A stretch of DNA of 64,000 nt. Origin: Aurantiochytrium sp. KH105 (Eukaryota; Sar; Bigyra; Thraustochytrida; Thraustochytriidae). The translations under genes and the position numbers were made by a program. Location of the stretch: the NCBI GenBank assembly GCA_003116975.1, contig BGKB01000004.1, forward strand, positions 1 to 64,000, in the 5' to 3' direction. Positions 11,063 through 21,690 of this stretch are shown piece by piece; positions within the stretch are counted from its first letter, which is position 1; each line of letters begins with the position of its first letter. The notes beneath the pieces are model-generated. The model was given only the letters and a program-made list of their open reading frames with translations, was not told where the DNA came from and did no database searches.

Positions 11063-12139
11063 ATGGCGTACCTGCAGCTGCAGAGCTCAGCAGACTACTC
11101 TGTGCACGAGGCCTTCGAGGTGGATACTGCAGATCATGATGACCATACTTTCAATGGCATCATGTTCGACGTCGGCATCCGCTCGATCCTCCCCGTCGAG
11201 TACGTGGAGCTTGACAAAGTCTGGGTGCGCGGCATGCTGGGCACGCTAAACGTCTATGTCTGCGAAGGCTCTCATGTGGGCTACCACGATGACAAGACCC
11301 ATTGGAAACGTGTCTTTAATGCGAACGTGCCTCCTAGCATGGACACCTTTGTCCCGCTCGAGCTCGATCCCGCACCACGAGTCCCTCCGGGCGAGCGCAT
11401 TGGAATTTACGTGCATAGTTCCCGCAACGATGACCGAGGCATCGTTTACGACAACAAACGGGGAGAGACATCCCACGAGGACAACATTCTTCAGGTCTAC
11501 TCTGGGGCAGCGCATATTAGCTCGAGGCCTTTCAATATCAACGGCATGTGGGGCTATGGCTGGCGCCCAGATCGTGAGTTTGTAGGCCGCATCTCCTACG
11601 GCGCGCGCTATCTCATGTGGCGTCCTGATGCGGAGATTCACCATCGCTTCCCAGCAAAATTTCGACGCGCTGCATACGCCCTTACGCAATGCTCGATGCG
11701 TAAGGGATGTCCACTTTCCTGGGTTCCGCTCGAAATCACATACTTTGTGCTCAACATGTGTCCGTGGGACTGGTTTGGAGACCTCGAGGACGACGAGCGT
11801 CCCGCCACGTCAGAAGAAGGGGAAAACGCCATGTCCGACGAGGATCACGGGGGTTGGCATCCGTACTACCGTCTTCGGATCGAGGAGCACAGACAATCCT
11901 CGCGCAGACTTCAAGAGGCGCGACGAAGGAGAGCCGCGAATGAAGAAGACGAGCCATCTGACAGCGACGAGGATTACGTCGATGACGAGGACGAAGACGA
12001 CAATGATGATGATGATGATGATGGTGTCGACGACGATGACGACGACGACGATGACGACGACGATGACGCAGCGCGCGAAACCATTGTTATTGACGAGCAC
12101 TTTCTCAGCCAACATGGCATACAGTGCGCGCAACAGTAA
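11063..12139 (+). CDS. protein of unknown function: beta-rich domain, CPWDWF motif and acidic tail
   Basis: 358 aa. Residues about 25-195 look like an all-beta sandwich, with IMFDVGIRS, VWVRGMLGTLNVYVCEG and RIGIYVHSS in regular spacing and a closing FVGRISYGARYLMW. This resembles large protist families with a ligand-binding sandwich of the PHR or galactose-binding type, but I cannot name the family. Residues about 200-245 (FPAKFRRAAYAL to VPLEITYFVLNMCPWDWFGD) form a short helical F-box-like segment with a CPWDWF motif. The end is very acidic; a run of Asp codons (GAT then GAC, about 12,000-12,067) lies just before the C-terminus. No signal peptide or membrane segment is seen. A role as adaptor or substrate receptor is only a guess. 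Confidence 0.7.
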   Translation: MAYLQLQSSADYSVHEAFEVDTADHDDHTFNGIMFDVGIRSILPVEYVELDKVWVRGMLGTLNVYVCEGSHVGYHDDKTHWKRVFNANVPPSMDTFVPLELDPAPRVPPGERIGIYVHSSRNDDRGIVYDNKRGETSHEDNILQVYSGAAHISSRPFNINGMWGYGWRPDREFVGRISYGARYLMWRPDAEIHHRFPAKFRRAAYALTQCSMRKGCPLSWVPLEITYFVLNMCPWDWFGDLEDDERPATSEEGENAMSDEDHGGWHPYYRLRIEEHRQSSRRLQEARRRRAANEEDEPSDSDEDYVDDEDEDDNDDDDDDGVDDDDDDDDDDDDDAARETIVIDEHFLSQHGIQCAQQ

Positions 12140-12605
12140 GAAAACAAAGATGAAGAGAAAAGGTAAAAATGACCTAATGGAAACGTTGAGGCTCTTTTTC
12201 CATAAAATAAAATAAATTCTGCGAATTTTTCTTTGTGTCGTTTCAAAGTATAGAATTGGCCCACCCACCCGGCCACTGGTAATAAGGTTTGCATGATAGC
12301 TACCAAAGGAAACGAAACTGTCTACGGTTCGCACTACCAGTGAACAGCGAGTGAACGGAGGGGCGAACAGGTAACGCATGCAGCGAGGGCCTGACGAATT
12401 CTGTCACCGACCATGGGACCCAATTCTTCTTCTTCTTTGATCATATTTTTCCGTTTCGTTTCGTGTTACACATGCCATGATGTGGAGCACGCAGGCAAAG
12501 AAGCAAGCATGCAAGCATGCTTAAACGAAGACACGAAAAACAAGCAAGCATTCCGCTTTTCACCAAAGTCCCAATCATCGCTACACGCGTGCGCACGCGC
12601 GCGCA
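12140..12605. other. intergenic region
   Basis: 3' flank of the acidic-tailed gene and 5' flank of the sulfotransferase gene. It contains AT-rich sequence around 12,190-12,260 and alternating GCAAGCAT/GCATGCAAGC runs near 12,490-12,520. No gene seen. Confidence 0.5.
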
Positions 12606-14924
12606 ATGCGCCCTATCTCGCTACAAAGCCACGATGCGCAGGCGGTGACGGACTTTCCTCGCCTCGTTGCTTCTCTCAAAGCAACTTCGTACGTGCTCTT
12701 GGTCGCACTCACGCTCGTCCCACTTCTTGCGAATGAGTCGCGCATTCTTCATGAGCATGTCAATGCGCAACCATGGGTTCATCAGCACGACCTGCGCTCG
12801 CAAGAGGCACAAGCCGACCATACCTTGGCATCATTGCCAGTTGCTTCTCATGCTTTGGGTCCCATGTCATCGGCGGGCGAGGCATCTCCGGAAAGATCAA
12901 TAAGGAGAAGAAGATCAGCTCGAAAGAACTCAAAAGCAAGCGCACCACGACCATCTATATCGGGCGTCAAGACATCTTCACCGAGCTCAAGTCTTTCTGT
13001 TAAAGCCTACTCGCAAAACCCCACGTCTAGTGATCAGACATCGGCTCCGGTACCTGCGACACTGCGAGCAGCACGCCAAGGTCCGGACTCAACGCCTCGT
13101 CCTTCCTCCTCCAGGACGGAACGCTTGACAGCTAGACCCTCGTCTTCGACGCCTCGTCCCTCGTCCTCCAGGACAGAACGTTTGGCAAGTCCGACTTCCC
13201 GTCCAACAAAGAGAAAACCGACACTTCGTCCAACAAAAAGGCTTCCAACACCCAAGCCCACTTTGCACGAACGACTAAGCGATCCGCCAAAGCCGTTGTC
13301 TCGGGCGCACATTGAGCCTGTTCGAACGGTCGCGCCAACTCCCTTCCAGAGCGCCAACGTGTCAACACCAACAGGTTCACCATCACAGCCTCTTTCGAAT
13401 CCATCCGGAAACGATGACCTCGCAGCAGGATCTTCTCCAAGAGTAGCAAGCGCACGCGCAGCAGCGATTCCTCCCAACAATGTCGCAGATCAAAGCCACC
13501 GAACGACTACCACCAGTCATGCGGCGCTCAATTTCACAATGCGCGCGGCGATATCCGAGCCGACGCAGCAGGCGCAAGTTGCAGCACGACAAACGATTGG
13601 CTTTGCTCCCTCGAAAGCACCACGTGATGCATCAAAAGAGTCTTTTGCGGGAAACGCACGCACCAACTTTGCTAATTTTACACCGTCGTGGCTTACTGTC
13701 CAGTCCCGTCAAGTGAATGTCGCGACACTTGACGAACAAGAGCTCGCGAGCCTACGCGACGGTTTTGTGGTGGACCAAGCCACGGCCGAGCTGCCATGGT
13801 TCTCGCAAGAGAGGCCAAGCAAGCACTACTATTACGAAAAGGAGACGCGACGCAAGATTCGTGTGCTCGCACGTCAGGCGTTGAGGAAGATCGAGGAGCA
13901 AGGCGGCGTCTCCTGCATTCCGGCAATCTGCAAGACGCCCAATGGGTTTTACGAGGCTGACGATCCGATTAGCAAGCTCTTCCTGGCAAGCTTTCCAGGT
14001 TCTGGGAATACCTGGCTTCGCATGATTTTGCGGGCAGGAACACGGCACTACACGGGCTCGCTGTATGCGGACAAGCGCCTCTCAAGCTTTCAAGGCTTTG
14101 CTGGCGAGCTCCTCGCCGCCTCGGATCCGCGTACCTCCATCGTCAAGTCGCACTATCCCATGTGGAATGTGGGTGCGCCTGCGCAGCACTCCGATTTTGC
14201 GGGTAGCATCTTTATTGCGCGGTCGCCCTTTGACGCCATCTTGGCGGAACTCCATCGCATCTACTCGGGAGAGAGCCACAAGGGCGTAAGCGCGCAGTCG
14301 AAGATTGCTTCGGACGGCATGCTCCGCGCGTTGGGACTCGCTGAGCGGTACACTGAGACGGTTCACTTTTGGGAAGGTCTCAACGCCTTCAACGCGCGTG
14401 GGGGGAGACCGCGCTTCTTTCCGGGTCATGGCGGACGCGATTACCAGGGTCATCGCGTTCGCAACATGACCGATGTTTTCTCGCTTGACATGCGACCCAT
14501 GCGTAATGGCGAGGGGTTTCCAGTTTTCACCATGTTTTACGAGGACTTTGTGCGAGACTTGGTCCCGGCGCTTGCGCATCTCTTTGCCTTTCTCAAGCTC
14601 CAGCATGGCGAGCGAATGCCCTCAGTCTACGATTCGATTGTCTGCACGCTGAGCAAGCAGCAGGCCTTTGCGCACACAAAGCGTGCGGAGCAGCCCGTCA
14701 ATGCGAACCCTTTTTCGGCAGACGTTGCACGAGAGCTTTGCGAGACCTTTGGCCCTGTATGGAACGAGGCCAAGTGGGGCCCTTGCACGGGCGTCTTGCA
14801 GCGCGAGCGGGCTGACGTCCGTGTGCAGGATGAGTGGAAGGCATGGTCCTTTGAGGATGTCTGTGAGGTCCCGGACAGTGCGACGCAAGCGGAATCGTCT
14901 CCTCCTTGGTTCGTAGAAAAGTAA
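12606..14924 (+). CDS. type II membrane sulfotransferase, WSC-domain-sulfotransferase-like
   Basis: 772 aa. A single hydrophobic anchor near the N-terminus (SYVLLVALTLVPLLA, about 25-40) is followed by a Ser/Thr/Pro-rich stem of about 300 residues and a C-terminal sulfotransferase domain (about 440-745). The PAPS-binding elements are visible: the 5'-phosphosulfate loop in ASFPGSGNTWLRMIL (near 463) and the 3'-phosphate region in IFIARSPFDAILAEL. Later parts (LGLAERYTETVHFWEG, FYEDFVRDLVPALAHLFAFL) fit the WSCD-type sulfotransferase family. The layout is that of a Golgi enzyme transferring sulfate from PAPS to glycans or glycoproteins; the acceptor is unknown. The stem contains a short internal duplication (TPRPSSSRTERL twice, about 13,095-13,185). 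Thraustochytrid walls contain sulfated galactans, so wall synthesis is a plausible but unproven role. Confidence 0.82.
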   Translation: MRPISLQSHDAQAVTDFPRLVASLKATSYVLLVALTLVPLLANESRILHEHVNAQPWVHQHDLRSQEAQADHTLASLPVASHALGPMSSAGEASPERSIRRRRSARKNSKASAPRPSISGVKTSSPSSSLSVKAYSQNPTSSDQTSAPVPATLRAARQGPDSTPRPSSSRTERLTARPSSSTPRPSSSRTERLASPTSRPTKRKPTLRPTKRLPTPKPTLHERLSDPPKPLSRAHIEPVRTVAPTPFQSANVSTPTGSPSQPLSNPSGNDDLAAGSSPRVASARAAAIPPNNVADQSHRTTTTSHAALNFTMRAAISEPTQQAQVAARQTIGFAPSKAPRDASKESFAGNARTNFANFTPSWLTVQSRQVNVATLDEQELASLRDGFVVDQATAELPWFSQERPSKHYYYEKETRRKIRVLARQALRKIEEQGGVSCIPAICKTPNGFYEADDPISKLFLASFPGSGNTWLRMILRAGTRHYTGSLYADKRLSSFQGFAGELLAASDPRTSIVKSHYPMWNVGAPAQHSDFAGSIFIARSPFDAILAELHRIYSGESHKGVSAQSKIASDGMLRALGLAERYTETVHFWEGLNAFNARGGRPRFFPGHGGRDYQGHRVRNMTDVFSLDMRPMRNGEGFPVFTMFYEDFVRDLVPALAHLFAFLKLQHGERMPSVYDSIVCTLSKQQAFAHTKRAEQPVNANPFSADVARELCETFGPVWNEAKWGPCTGVLQRERADVRVQDEWKAWSFEDVCEVPDSATQAESSPPWFVEK

Positions 14925-16135
14925 TCGCAGGTTTTATCGCTGCTTGTTCTGGCTGCTGCCATGGCTGCTGTCTTGCAGCGCATCATCACGTCGATCACTT
15001 ACGGTTCTCGACGTGCGTCGCGCGTCTCCCGCAGTCCCTTGTGTGGGTGTGGTATGCGTCGGCGGCGGCGGCGGCGCTGTAGCCGCCTAGTCCATTTCTC
15101 CCCTCTTTTACCTCTTTGGCGCGCGCCGCGTCTCGAGACGCGGGCCGATGCGAGATCGGCGCCGCGCACGCTCTCTCTCTCTCTCCCTCTCTCCCTCCGC
15201 CCCGCTAATCTCACTCGCTCGCTCTCTCGCTAGGCCGGCCTGCAGGAGCAGCCAGAGGCGGCCTCGCAAGACCCGGCCTCGGCCCCCACACGAGCGCCAC
15301 ATCGACGTCCCTGGTCACCCGAGCAGCTCGGTGCGTCGTTCTGTCTGGCTATTGCAGTGGTAGCTGGCTGGTTTCCGCACCCCGACTGCTGCCCAGGCCT
15401 GCGCTCCTCCTCTCGTTCTCTCGCCTCCGGCCCGTGACCGCGCGTCGCAGTCACGTCACGTCGAGTCGAGTCATGTCGCGTGCAGCGGTGCGTGCACGCG
15501 CCGCCATTCCTGCTTTTCCATGTCGCTCGTGGACTCGCAGTGCTGGACGCGCTGCCATCCAGCCAGCCCCCTCTGCCAATGGCGCAAAGGCCTAAACTCC
15601 ACTTGCCGCCTCCCATTCCGCACTTGCGGCGCTGCCCCGCCAGCCCCCCCTGCCGTCCGTCCGTCCAGCATCCATCTCTACTCACACACGCACACACTTC
15701 CTTCCTGCTTTCGTCTCTGTTTCTCGCGCTAGCCACCGACCGCACCGCGAGACTCTCGCCTCGCCTTGCCGCCGTTTGTTTTGCTCGTGTTCGCGGGCCC
15801 GCGCCAAGTGCCGCTTTCGCTTTGCCGCGCTTGTCTGCGCCGCGCTGGCTGCCTGCCTGGGCGAGGTGTGGGTCACGTGCCGCCGGAGGGGAGCAGGAGC
15901 AGCGCGGAGAGGCAGAGGCGAGAGCAGCAAAGAAAGCGGAACAGGCGCGCGTCGAGGCGGGCGCGGGTCCAGCCGGCCGGGGCCGCGTGCTCGGCGGCAG
16001 CAGACCGCGAGGCCGCAGCGCAGAGCCCGGCGCGGCGAGAGGAGGCGCCGTCGCGAGGCGGCGGCGGAGTCCGGCCGACCGAGAGCGCGGCTGGCGTGGA
16101 AGCGAGGGCGCCGCGCCGCCGCGCCGGCGGGGACG
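14925..16135. other. intergenic region, GC-rich upstream flank of TPR gene
   Basis: About 1.2 kb without a supported gene. It contains a (CT)n-rich run near 15,170-15,197 and is strongly C/G-rich after 15,750. The reading frame of the downstream TPR gene stays open upstream of its ATG, but that part has a purely Arg/Gly/Ala composition and no in-frame ATG. Confidence 0.5.
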
Positions 16136-19100
16136 ATGGTGGGCCTGGCGCTGGGCGAGCCGCTCATCTCGCCGTGGAGGTTCGAGGAGCTCGTGGACTC
16201 CACCGAGAAGCGGCTGGAGACGCTGAAGCGGCACGCCGGCAAGCGGTCGAATGCCGAGAAGCGACTCGTGGCCACGCGGGCGCTCTCGCTACTGTACCTG
16301 GAACGCGAAGAGCTGGACCGCTGCGAGAAACTCCTGCGCAAGAGCCTGAGCCTGGCGTCCAAGCTCAAGGGCGAGAGCTCGCTCGAGTTCAAGACCCAGC
16401 TCAACTACCTCGCCGTGATGCAATGGAAACAAGACAAGGTCAGCGATGCAGAAACCATGTTGCGCGACCTCGTCGCGTCCCTGGAGCGCCACTTGAAGCG
16501 CCACGATGGCCGCAAGGGCTTTGAGCAGTTCAACGAGCTCCTTATCCGTGCCATGTTCAATCTCGCCGGCGTCCTGGCGGCCAAGGGCAAGCGACGAGAG
16601 GCCGCGCAGGTGGAAGCTGATGCCAGAAGCCGCGCTCGCGCTGCTGGCGTCTCTCGCGAGGAGGACCTTGCTTCGGTGCAATTGCCGGACAGCGTCCGCT
16701 CGGGCCCCGATGCGCTGCGCGGGTCGACGCGATCGGGACAGAGCAAGCGCTCGAGCTTTCGCGAGCGAATCTCCTTCATTGTTGGAGGCAGAGGAGGTGG
16801 AGGCGCAGACTCTCTCGTCGACGGACACAGTGACAGTATGCGCAACAGCGGCGCTGACTTTGCCTTTTCCATGCCCGGCGCCGCCAGGCGTCCTGCTCAA
16901 CATGACCAAAGCAGGCACCGTGCCGCCGGCGAAGAGAGCGCTGCGATGCGAACTCCGCTCATCGACCTGCTCGATCACACAGCAGCCCTCCTTGCAGATG
17001 CGCGCCGGATAGACCACATTGAGCTGCTCTTTCGAACAGCCCTCACGGGGTCGTACGGCGCGCTCACCAAAGTCGAGGAACAGCGCATCACCGTACGTCT
17101 CGCGCTGCTGCTTGGCGCAAACCCCGAGTATCTCGACGAGGCCACGGGCATTTTGGAACGTGCCCTGGCAATTACCGAGGAGCTCTACGGCCTCGAGGAC
17201 ATCCAAGTGGCCGTCGTGGCTGGCGATCTCGGAACGTTTTTTGCGAAGAAGGGCGACCCGGAGCGTGCCGAGGCGCTATTTCTGCGAGCCTTGAAAATCT
17301 TCAAGAATCTCGACCGTGCGCACCGCAAGGAGGAGGTCGTCTATAAAAACTTGGGTTTGCTCATGAAAACCAAAGGCCAAAAGGCCAAGGCTGATATTAT
17401 TGCTCGCATGACACTGGCCATCGATGACGATTGGATTTTCCAGACGAGCGAAAGCAACGTCAGCGTGGAAGCCATTGCGCGCACCTTGCGGGTTGCCATC
17501 GACCTCGAGGCTCGCGAGAAGAAGACGCCGCAGTGGTACAACTGGCATGACAATGAGCGAAAAAAGTCGCTGCTGGCGTACGCGCTCGAGGTGTTTCGGG
17601 ATACAAGTCACAACTGGGAAGAAATCCTCGCCCCCAAGTATTTGCGCATCTCCCTCGAGGTCATTCGTCTCTGCGGCCGATCCACTGCGTTTGTTCCCAT
17701 TAGCGGCATGCAACATTTTGCCCTCGAGGCGGGCGGCGGCACTGGCCCTGGAGCTTCGGGGAGAGCAACTACTGCGGAAAGCATTTTGCGTGCCCAATTT
17801 CAGGCGTCTCGCCTCGGCGCCGTCACGGCTTCCTCCGCTCGCGAGGCCCCCGCTTCGCAGCAAGCACATCACTCGTGGGTCTCGGCGGCCGCTGCGGCGC
17901 TGTTCTCGTCTCCCTGGCAAGCAAAGGAGCAGAGCGAAGTCACGGATGACAATGCCGATGATGACGGCGGCGCGGACGCAGACACCGCGGACACCGCGGA
18001 TGCGCGGCGCCGAGCTCATCTTCATGAAGACGAGGGCAATTACCACGACGGTGGCAACGACGACGACGACGACCACCGCGACGCTGTGCTCGAGGATCCC
18101 GACGACACTGACGGGGAAGAGGGCGAACCGAGCGGCAGCGGTCATCGTTTTTCGGTGGGGGCCCTCGCTCCGCCTGGGTCGGCGGCTCGCCTGCTGGCGA
18201 TTGACATCGACCAAGGTCCCGAAGAAGAGGAAGACGAGTTTGGTCTCGGCGTGGGCCTCGAGGCCGCGCGCAAGCGCAACAACAGCAAGTCGGGCAAGTC
18301 GACGACGCGGTCGAGACGCAAGGACACGGACCGAGACGCGGGTGCCGATGGCGAGAGCAGCAATAAGCAAAAAAAGAAAGTCAAGAAAGACCGCAAGAAG
18401 AAAAAGAAGAAGGGGTCGATCGTGGCCGCCTTGCTTCGTCGTCGGCGCGACTCTGCGTCGCAGGGCCTGGTGGCTGTCGCGTCGCAGGCCAAGCAGGCGA
18501 CGGGGTTTTTGCGGCCCGACCTCGACCTCGAGGACGTCCTCGTGGACTTTTTCGCCGAGGTTGCCCCGGAAAAGTCACGCACCGCGGTCAAGGCTCTCAT
18601 TGCCCAGCACGACGGCCGCGAGGACATGGTGATTGCCAGTGTGGAGGCAAAGTTTCTTGTTCGCTTCCACCGAGACGGGACATGGGAGTCGCGCTTCCTC
18701 GATACGGACGACTTGCAGTCTGCAGCGAGCTCGGGCGTCTCGCGCGTTCGGGGCGAGGCGAGGCAGCGTCGCTCGGGCCACCACGGCAAAGCAGGCTACA
18801 AGGACGAGGATGGCGTTGCCTTCGATGGGTATGAGGAGGACGAGGACTTTGAGGAGGAGGAGGAGGACGACGACGACGACGACGACGAAGAAGAAGAAGA
18901 CGATGATGACGATATTGACGACGACGAGGAGGAGGACACTGACGTTAGGTCCGGAGCCGACGCGTCCACAGATGTGATGAGTTATGGCCCGTCAAGCGCT
19001 GCATCCCTGACGCGACGCGTCGAAACGGTGGAAGCGAATAGTGACGTCGACCTTTCCGGAACGCTCGATCCGGACGTTCCCTTGCGAGAGACGCTATTGC

Positions 19101-19261
19101 GCTTTTACGAGCAACATGTGCCCAACCGCGGCGAAAAGGACGTGGACGAGATGCTCGCCCACTTTGATGGCCGCCACAGGGCGCTGTTCAAGGCTCTCCG
19201 CAAAAAGTACGGTGTGCGCTTCTTGCACACGGGCACGGCGACCTTTGTCAAGGCTTCATAA
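16136..19261 (+). CDS. TPR protein with charged C-terminal half and two FY-KYG-type repeats
   Basis: 1041 aa from the ATG at 16136, the only in-frame ATG near the N-terminal end. Residues about 15-150 and 285-440 contain helical TPR units similar to kinesin-light-chain repeats (for example LNYLAVMQWKQDKVSDAETM and VAGDLGTFFAKKGDPERAEA). The middle is low-complexity, with acidic (about 600-660) and Lys-rich (KKKVKKDRKKKKKK) stretches and a long Glu/Asp run (about 900-940). Two copies of a short repeat follow: LEDVLVDFFAEVAPEK...AQHDGREDM (about 800-845) and LRETLLRFYEQHVPNRGEK...AHFDGRHRALFKALRKKYG (about 983-1030), a pattern seen in many proteins of flagellate protists. It probably acts as a scaffold; partners are unknown. 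Confidence 0.75.
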   Translation: MVGLALGEPLISPWRFEELVDSTEKRLETLKRHAGKRSNAEKRLVATRALSLLYLEREELDRCEKLLRKSLSLASKLKGESSLEFKTQLNYLAVMQWKQDKVSDAETMLRDLVASLERHLKRHDGRKGFEQFNELLIRAMFNLAGVLAAKGKRREAAQVEADARSRARAAGVSREEDLASVQLPDSVRSGPDALRGSTRSGQSKRSSFRERISFIVGGRGGGGADSLVDGHSDSMRNSGADFAFSMPGAARRPAQHDQSRHRAAGEESAAMRTPLIDLLDHTAALLADARRIDHIELLFRTALTGSYGALTKVEEQRITVRLALLLGANPEYLDEATGILERALAITEELYGLEDIQVAVVAGDLGTFFAKKGDPERAEALFLRALKIFKNLDRAHRKEEVVYKNLGLLMKTKGQKAKADIIARMTLAIDDDWIFQTSESNVSVEAIARTLRVAIDLEAREKKTPQWYNWHDNERKKSLLAYALEVFRDTSHNWEEILAPKYLRISLEVIRLCGRSTAFVPISGMQHFALEAGGGTGPGASGRATTAESILRAQFQASRLGAVTASSAREAPASQQAHHSWVSAAAAALFSSPWQAKEQSEVTDDNADDDGGADADTADTADARRRAHLHEDEGNYHDGGNDDDDDHRDAVLEDPDDTDGEEGEPSGSGHRFSVGALAPPGSAARLLAIDIDQGPEEEEDEFGLGVGLEAARKRNNSKSGKSTTRSRRKDTDRDAGADGESSNKQKKKVKKDRKKKKKKGSIVAALLRRRRDSASQGLVAVASQAKQATGFLRPDLDLEDVLVDFFAEVAPEKSRTAVKALIAQHDGREDMVIASVEAKFLVRFHRDGTWESRFLDTDDLQSAASSGVSRVRGEARQRRSGHHGKAGYKDEDGVAFDGYEEDEDFEEEEEDDDDDDDEEEEDDDDDIDDDEEEDTDVRSGADASTDVMSYGPSSAASLTRRVETVEANSDVDLSGTLDPDVPLRETLLRFYEQHVPNRGEKDVDEMLAHFDGRHRALFKALRKKYGVRFLHTGTATFVKAS

Positions 19262-20519
19262 TGATAGAGGATGGATAGTGAGTGATGTGGTCGGCGGCGA
19301 GATTCGCTGATGGACGGACGGACCTCTTTCCTTTTTTTCTCTGAGAAACGCTCGCCCCTATTGGCTTTGCTATTTTCAAAAGAGATTAACAGTGAGGCCG
19401 TCACAAGACAAAAGCGAACGCCAAATCTCGGCACTCGTACTCTGCGTCGCCGCCTTTTTCTTTAATCTTTTGTTTTCTGTTGAAGGGGCAAATGCATGCA
19501 TCTGCGTGCATTTACTTCTCGTCCTCGTCCTCCTGCTCCTACACTTTGTACGACTCATGACTGGCGGCTGCTCCCGCTTTCACCAGCCGCGTATCCGCGA
19601 ATGGCCGTGGGGGCCGACGACGCATCAGCGTGGTGCCGTCGCCGATTCGATTTGTGTTGCAATTCTTCCCACAAGGCCGTATGTCACCGCGTATGCCACA
19701 TGCGCGACTGCAGTCCGCCCGGTTTTACACTTTTCTTCTTTCTTTCTTTTTTCCCATTTTTCATTTGTTTTTTTCTACCTCTCTCCTTTTTCCCCTTTTG
19801 GATTTTGGTTTTTTTGTTCTCGCTTTCTGTTTCTTTTTGTTTTTGTTTTTTCACACACTCATACTCGTACGTTGGCTGGTTGCCTGTGATGCGCTGCTCC
19901 CGGCATTGTTGGCGTGCGACTGTTGGGTGGACGACGGACGATGTCACGAAGAGCATTCTGTGCGGTTCTCAGGCTTTCTTTATTTCTTTCCTTCTAATAA
20001 AGTTTGCGTTGGACCAGGCCTCGAAAGTCTCGATTGCGCTAGCTAGCTATAGCTTTTCCTCCAGCCAGTTCTACGAGTATAGTCGAATCTAGCCAGCTCG
20101 GGCCGACGAGCGGCGAGCTGCAGCAATTGACACTGCAAAAGATACGCATGTTTGTTTGATTGTTTGTTCTGTCGCAAGGGCTACTACTAGCAGTGGCTCG
20201 CTGCTCGGGAACCCCTGCTTTCTTTGTGTTGAAGAAGCTGAAAAGGAGGAGGAGGTCATATGCATGCATGAGCCATGCCAAAGCAACAAGCCATGAAAAG
20301 ATGCAGCATGCGTCAGCGTGCGTCAGCGTGCGTCATTCTCGAACCCCCCTCCCTTGGCGATTGCACGCTTGCGTGCTCCGAAAGGACAAGCACGAAGCTC
20401 GCTCCTCGCAATCTAATGAAAACTGGCGGAAGACCGAACCGACCCGACCCGACCCGAGGAAAATTGAACGAGAGCGTCAGAGGAAGCAGCCGCAGCTCGC
20501 TGTGGCTGGCGGCTCCTGC

Positions 20520-20520
20520 A

Positions 20521-20561
<41 letters not shown>
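20520..20561. repeat. (CTG)n trinucleotide repeat
   Basis: About 13-14 uninterrupted CTG/GCT units in non-coding sequence, unlike the other long CTG/CAG runs of the window, which lie in coding frames. Confidence 0.9.
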
Positions 20562-21642
20562 CCGCACCGGTCCCACACAAATGAAAGAATCTCACAGAAA
20601 ATAATTTGAAAAAGTTGTTAGCTTGACTCTGGGTCCCTCCAGCCTTGTAGACGCGTCAGCCTGGCCGGCCGAGAGAGAGAGAAATGTGACTATTGTCTTG
20701 ACTATACCTCGCCAATACCAGTTGCAGCACAGCTGGCTGCTGGCTGCAGACACGACAGCACCGCCGGTGATCATGTGCATGCATGCATGCATTCATCTAT
20801 GTATAGCACCTGAATGCGTGCGTGCAAGGGCTGCGAGCCCCCCTCCTCTCTCCACCCAACAAGTATTTGTTTTTAGGGTCGCGTACCATCGCCAGCGTTG
20901 GCGTGCCGCCGCCGCCTAGTTTTCGTCCTTCCTGCTTTTCTTTCTTCTCTCGAGCTGACGCAGGGTCACCACCTTACGACTGATGTGAGCCAGTCCGTGG
21001 CGGGCGATCCTCGGTGTGCTTGCGGCCGCACGCACGCTACAAGTAGTTGTTGGCCGTGCCGCGCTGCCCTCCCTGCAGGCACTGCCGGCGAGCGAGGCTG
21101 CCTGCGATTTGTGGCGGGAATCGCAGCCCCTAATAGACCAACAACTCGAAACAAGCCAAGCTAAGCCAAGCCCAGTCGAAAAACAAGGTCATCGCTGCTT
21201 CGCTTCGGTCGTCTTGTGACAGAAGCAGCAGGGCTTCCTGTTTCTATTCGCTTTAATTTCATTGCTTCTTTTTTCAAATTTTTTTTCGAAGAAAAGAAAT
21301 GATTTCGCTTTTATTTTTTCCCCTTCTTGCGCGCCTCGTTTCGGCCCAACCGCGAAGCCCGAAGCTCTGTTGTTTCCCTCGTCGACAGCACCTGACGCCA
21401 CGCCTCTGCGCGAGCTGCTCCTCACGCGCTCGCCTTCCTTTCTTCGCTCGCGCAAGTCCAAAGAGCTGCGCTTCCTTCGAATTCGCGGCCCGTGCCACCA
21501 GCACCGCTTGCCAGGCTTGCCGGACCGCGGCCGGAGCAGCGCGCGCGAGAGAAGCGACCCCGCCTGCCGCTGCTCTGCTCAACCCGACCTTGGTCAGCCG
21601 CCGCCTTCTGTCTTTCATCTCGCCGCTCCGTCTCTCCACCCT

Positions 21643-21690
21643 CTTTCTTTCTTTCTTTCTTTCGTTCTTTCTTTCCTTCTTTCTTTCTAG
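21643..21690. repeat. (CTTT)n microsatellite
   Basis: About twelve CTTT-type units with two interruptions, in the gene-poor region. Confidence 0.85.

Noticed and set aside
19496-20092. 198-aa plus-strand open frame
   Set aside because: Encoded by a T-rich tract; looks like a chance Phe/Leu run, not a membrane protein.
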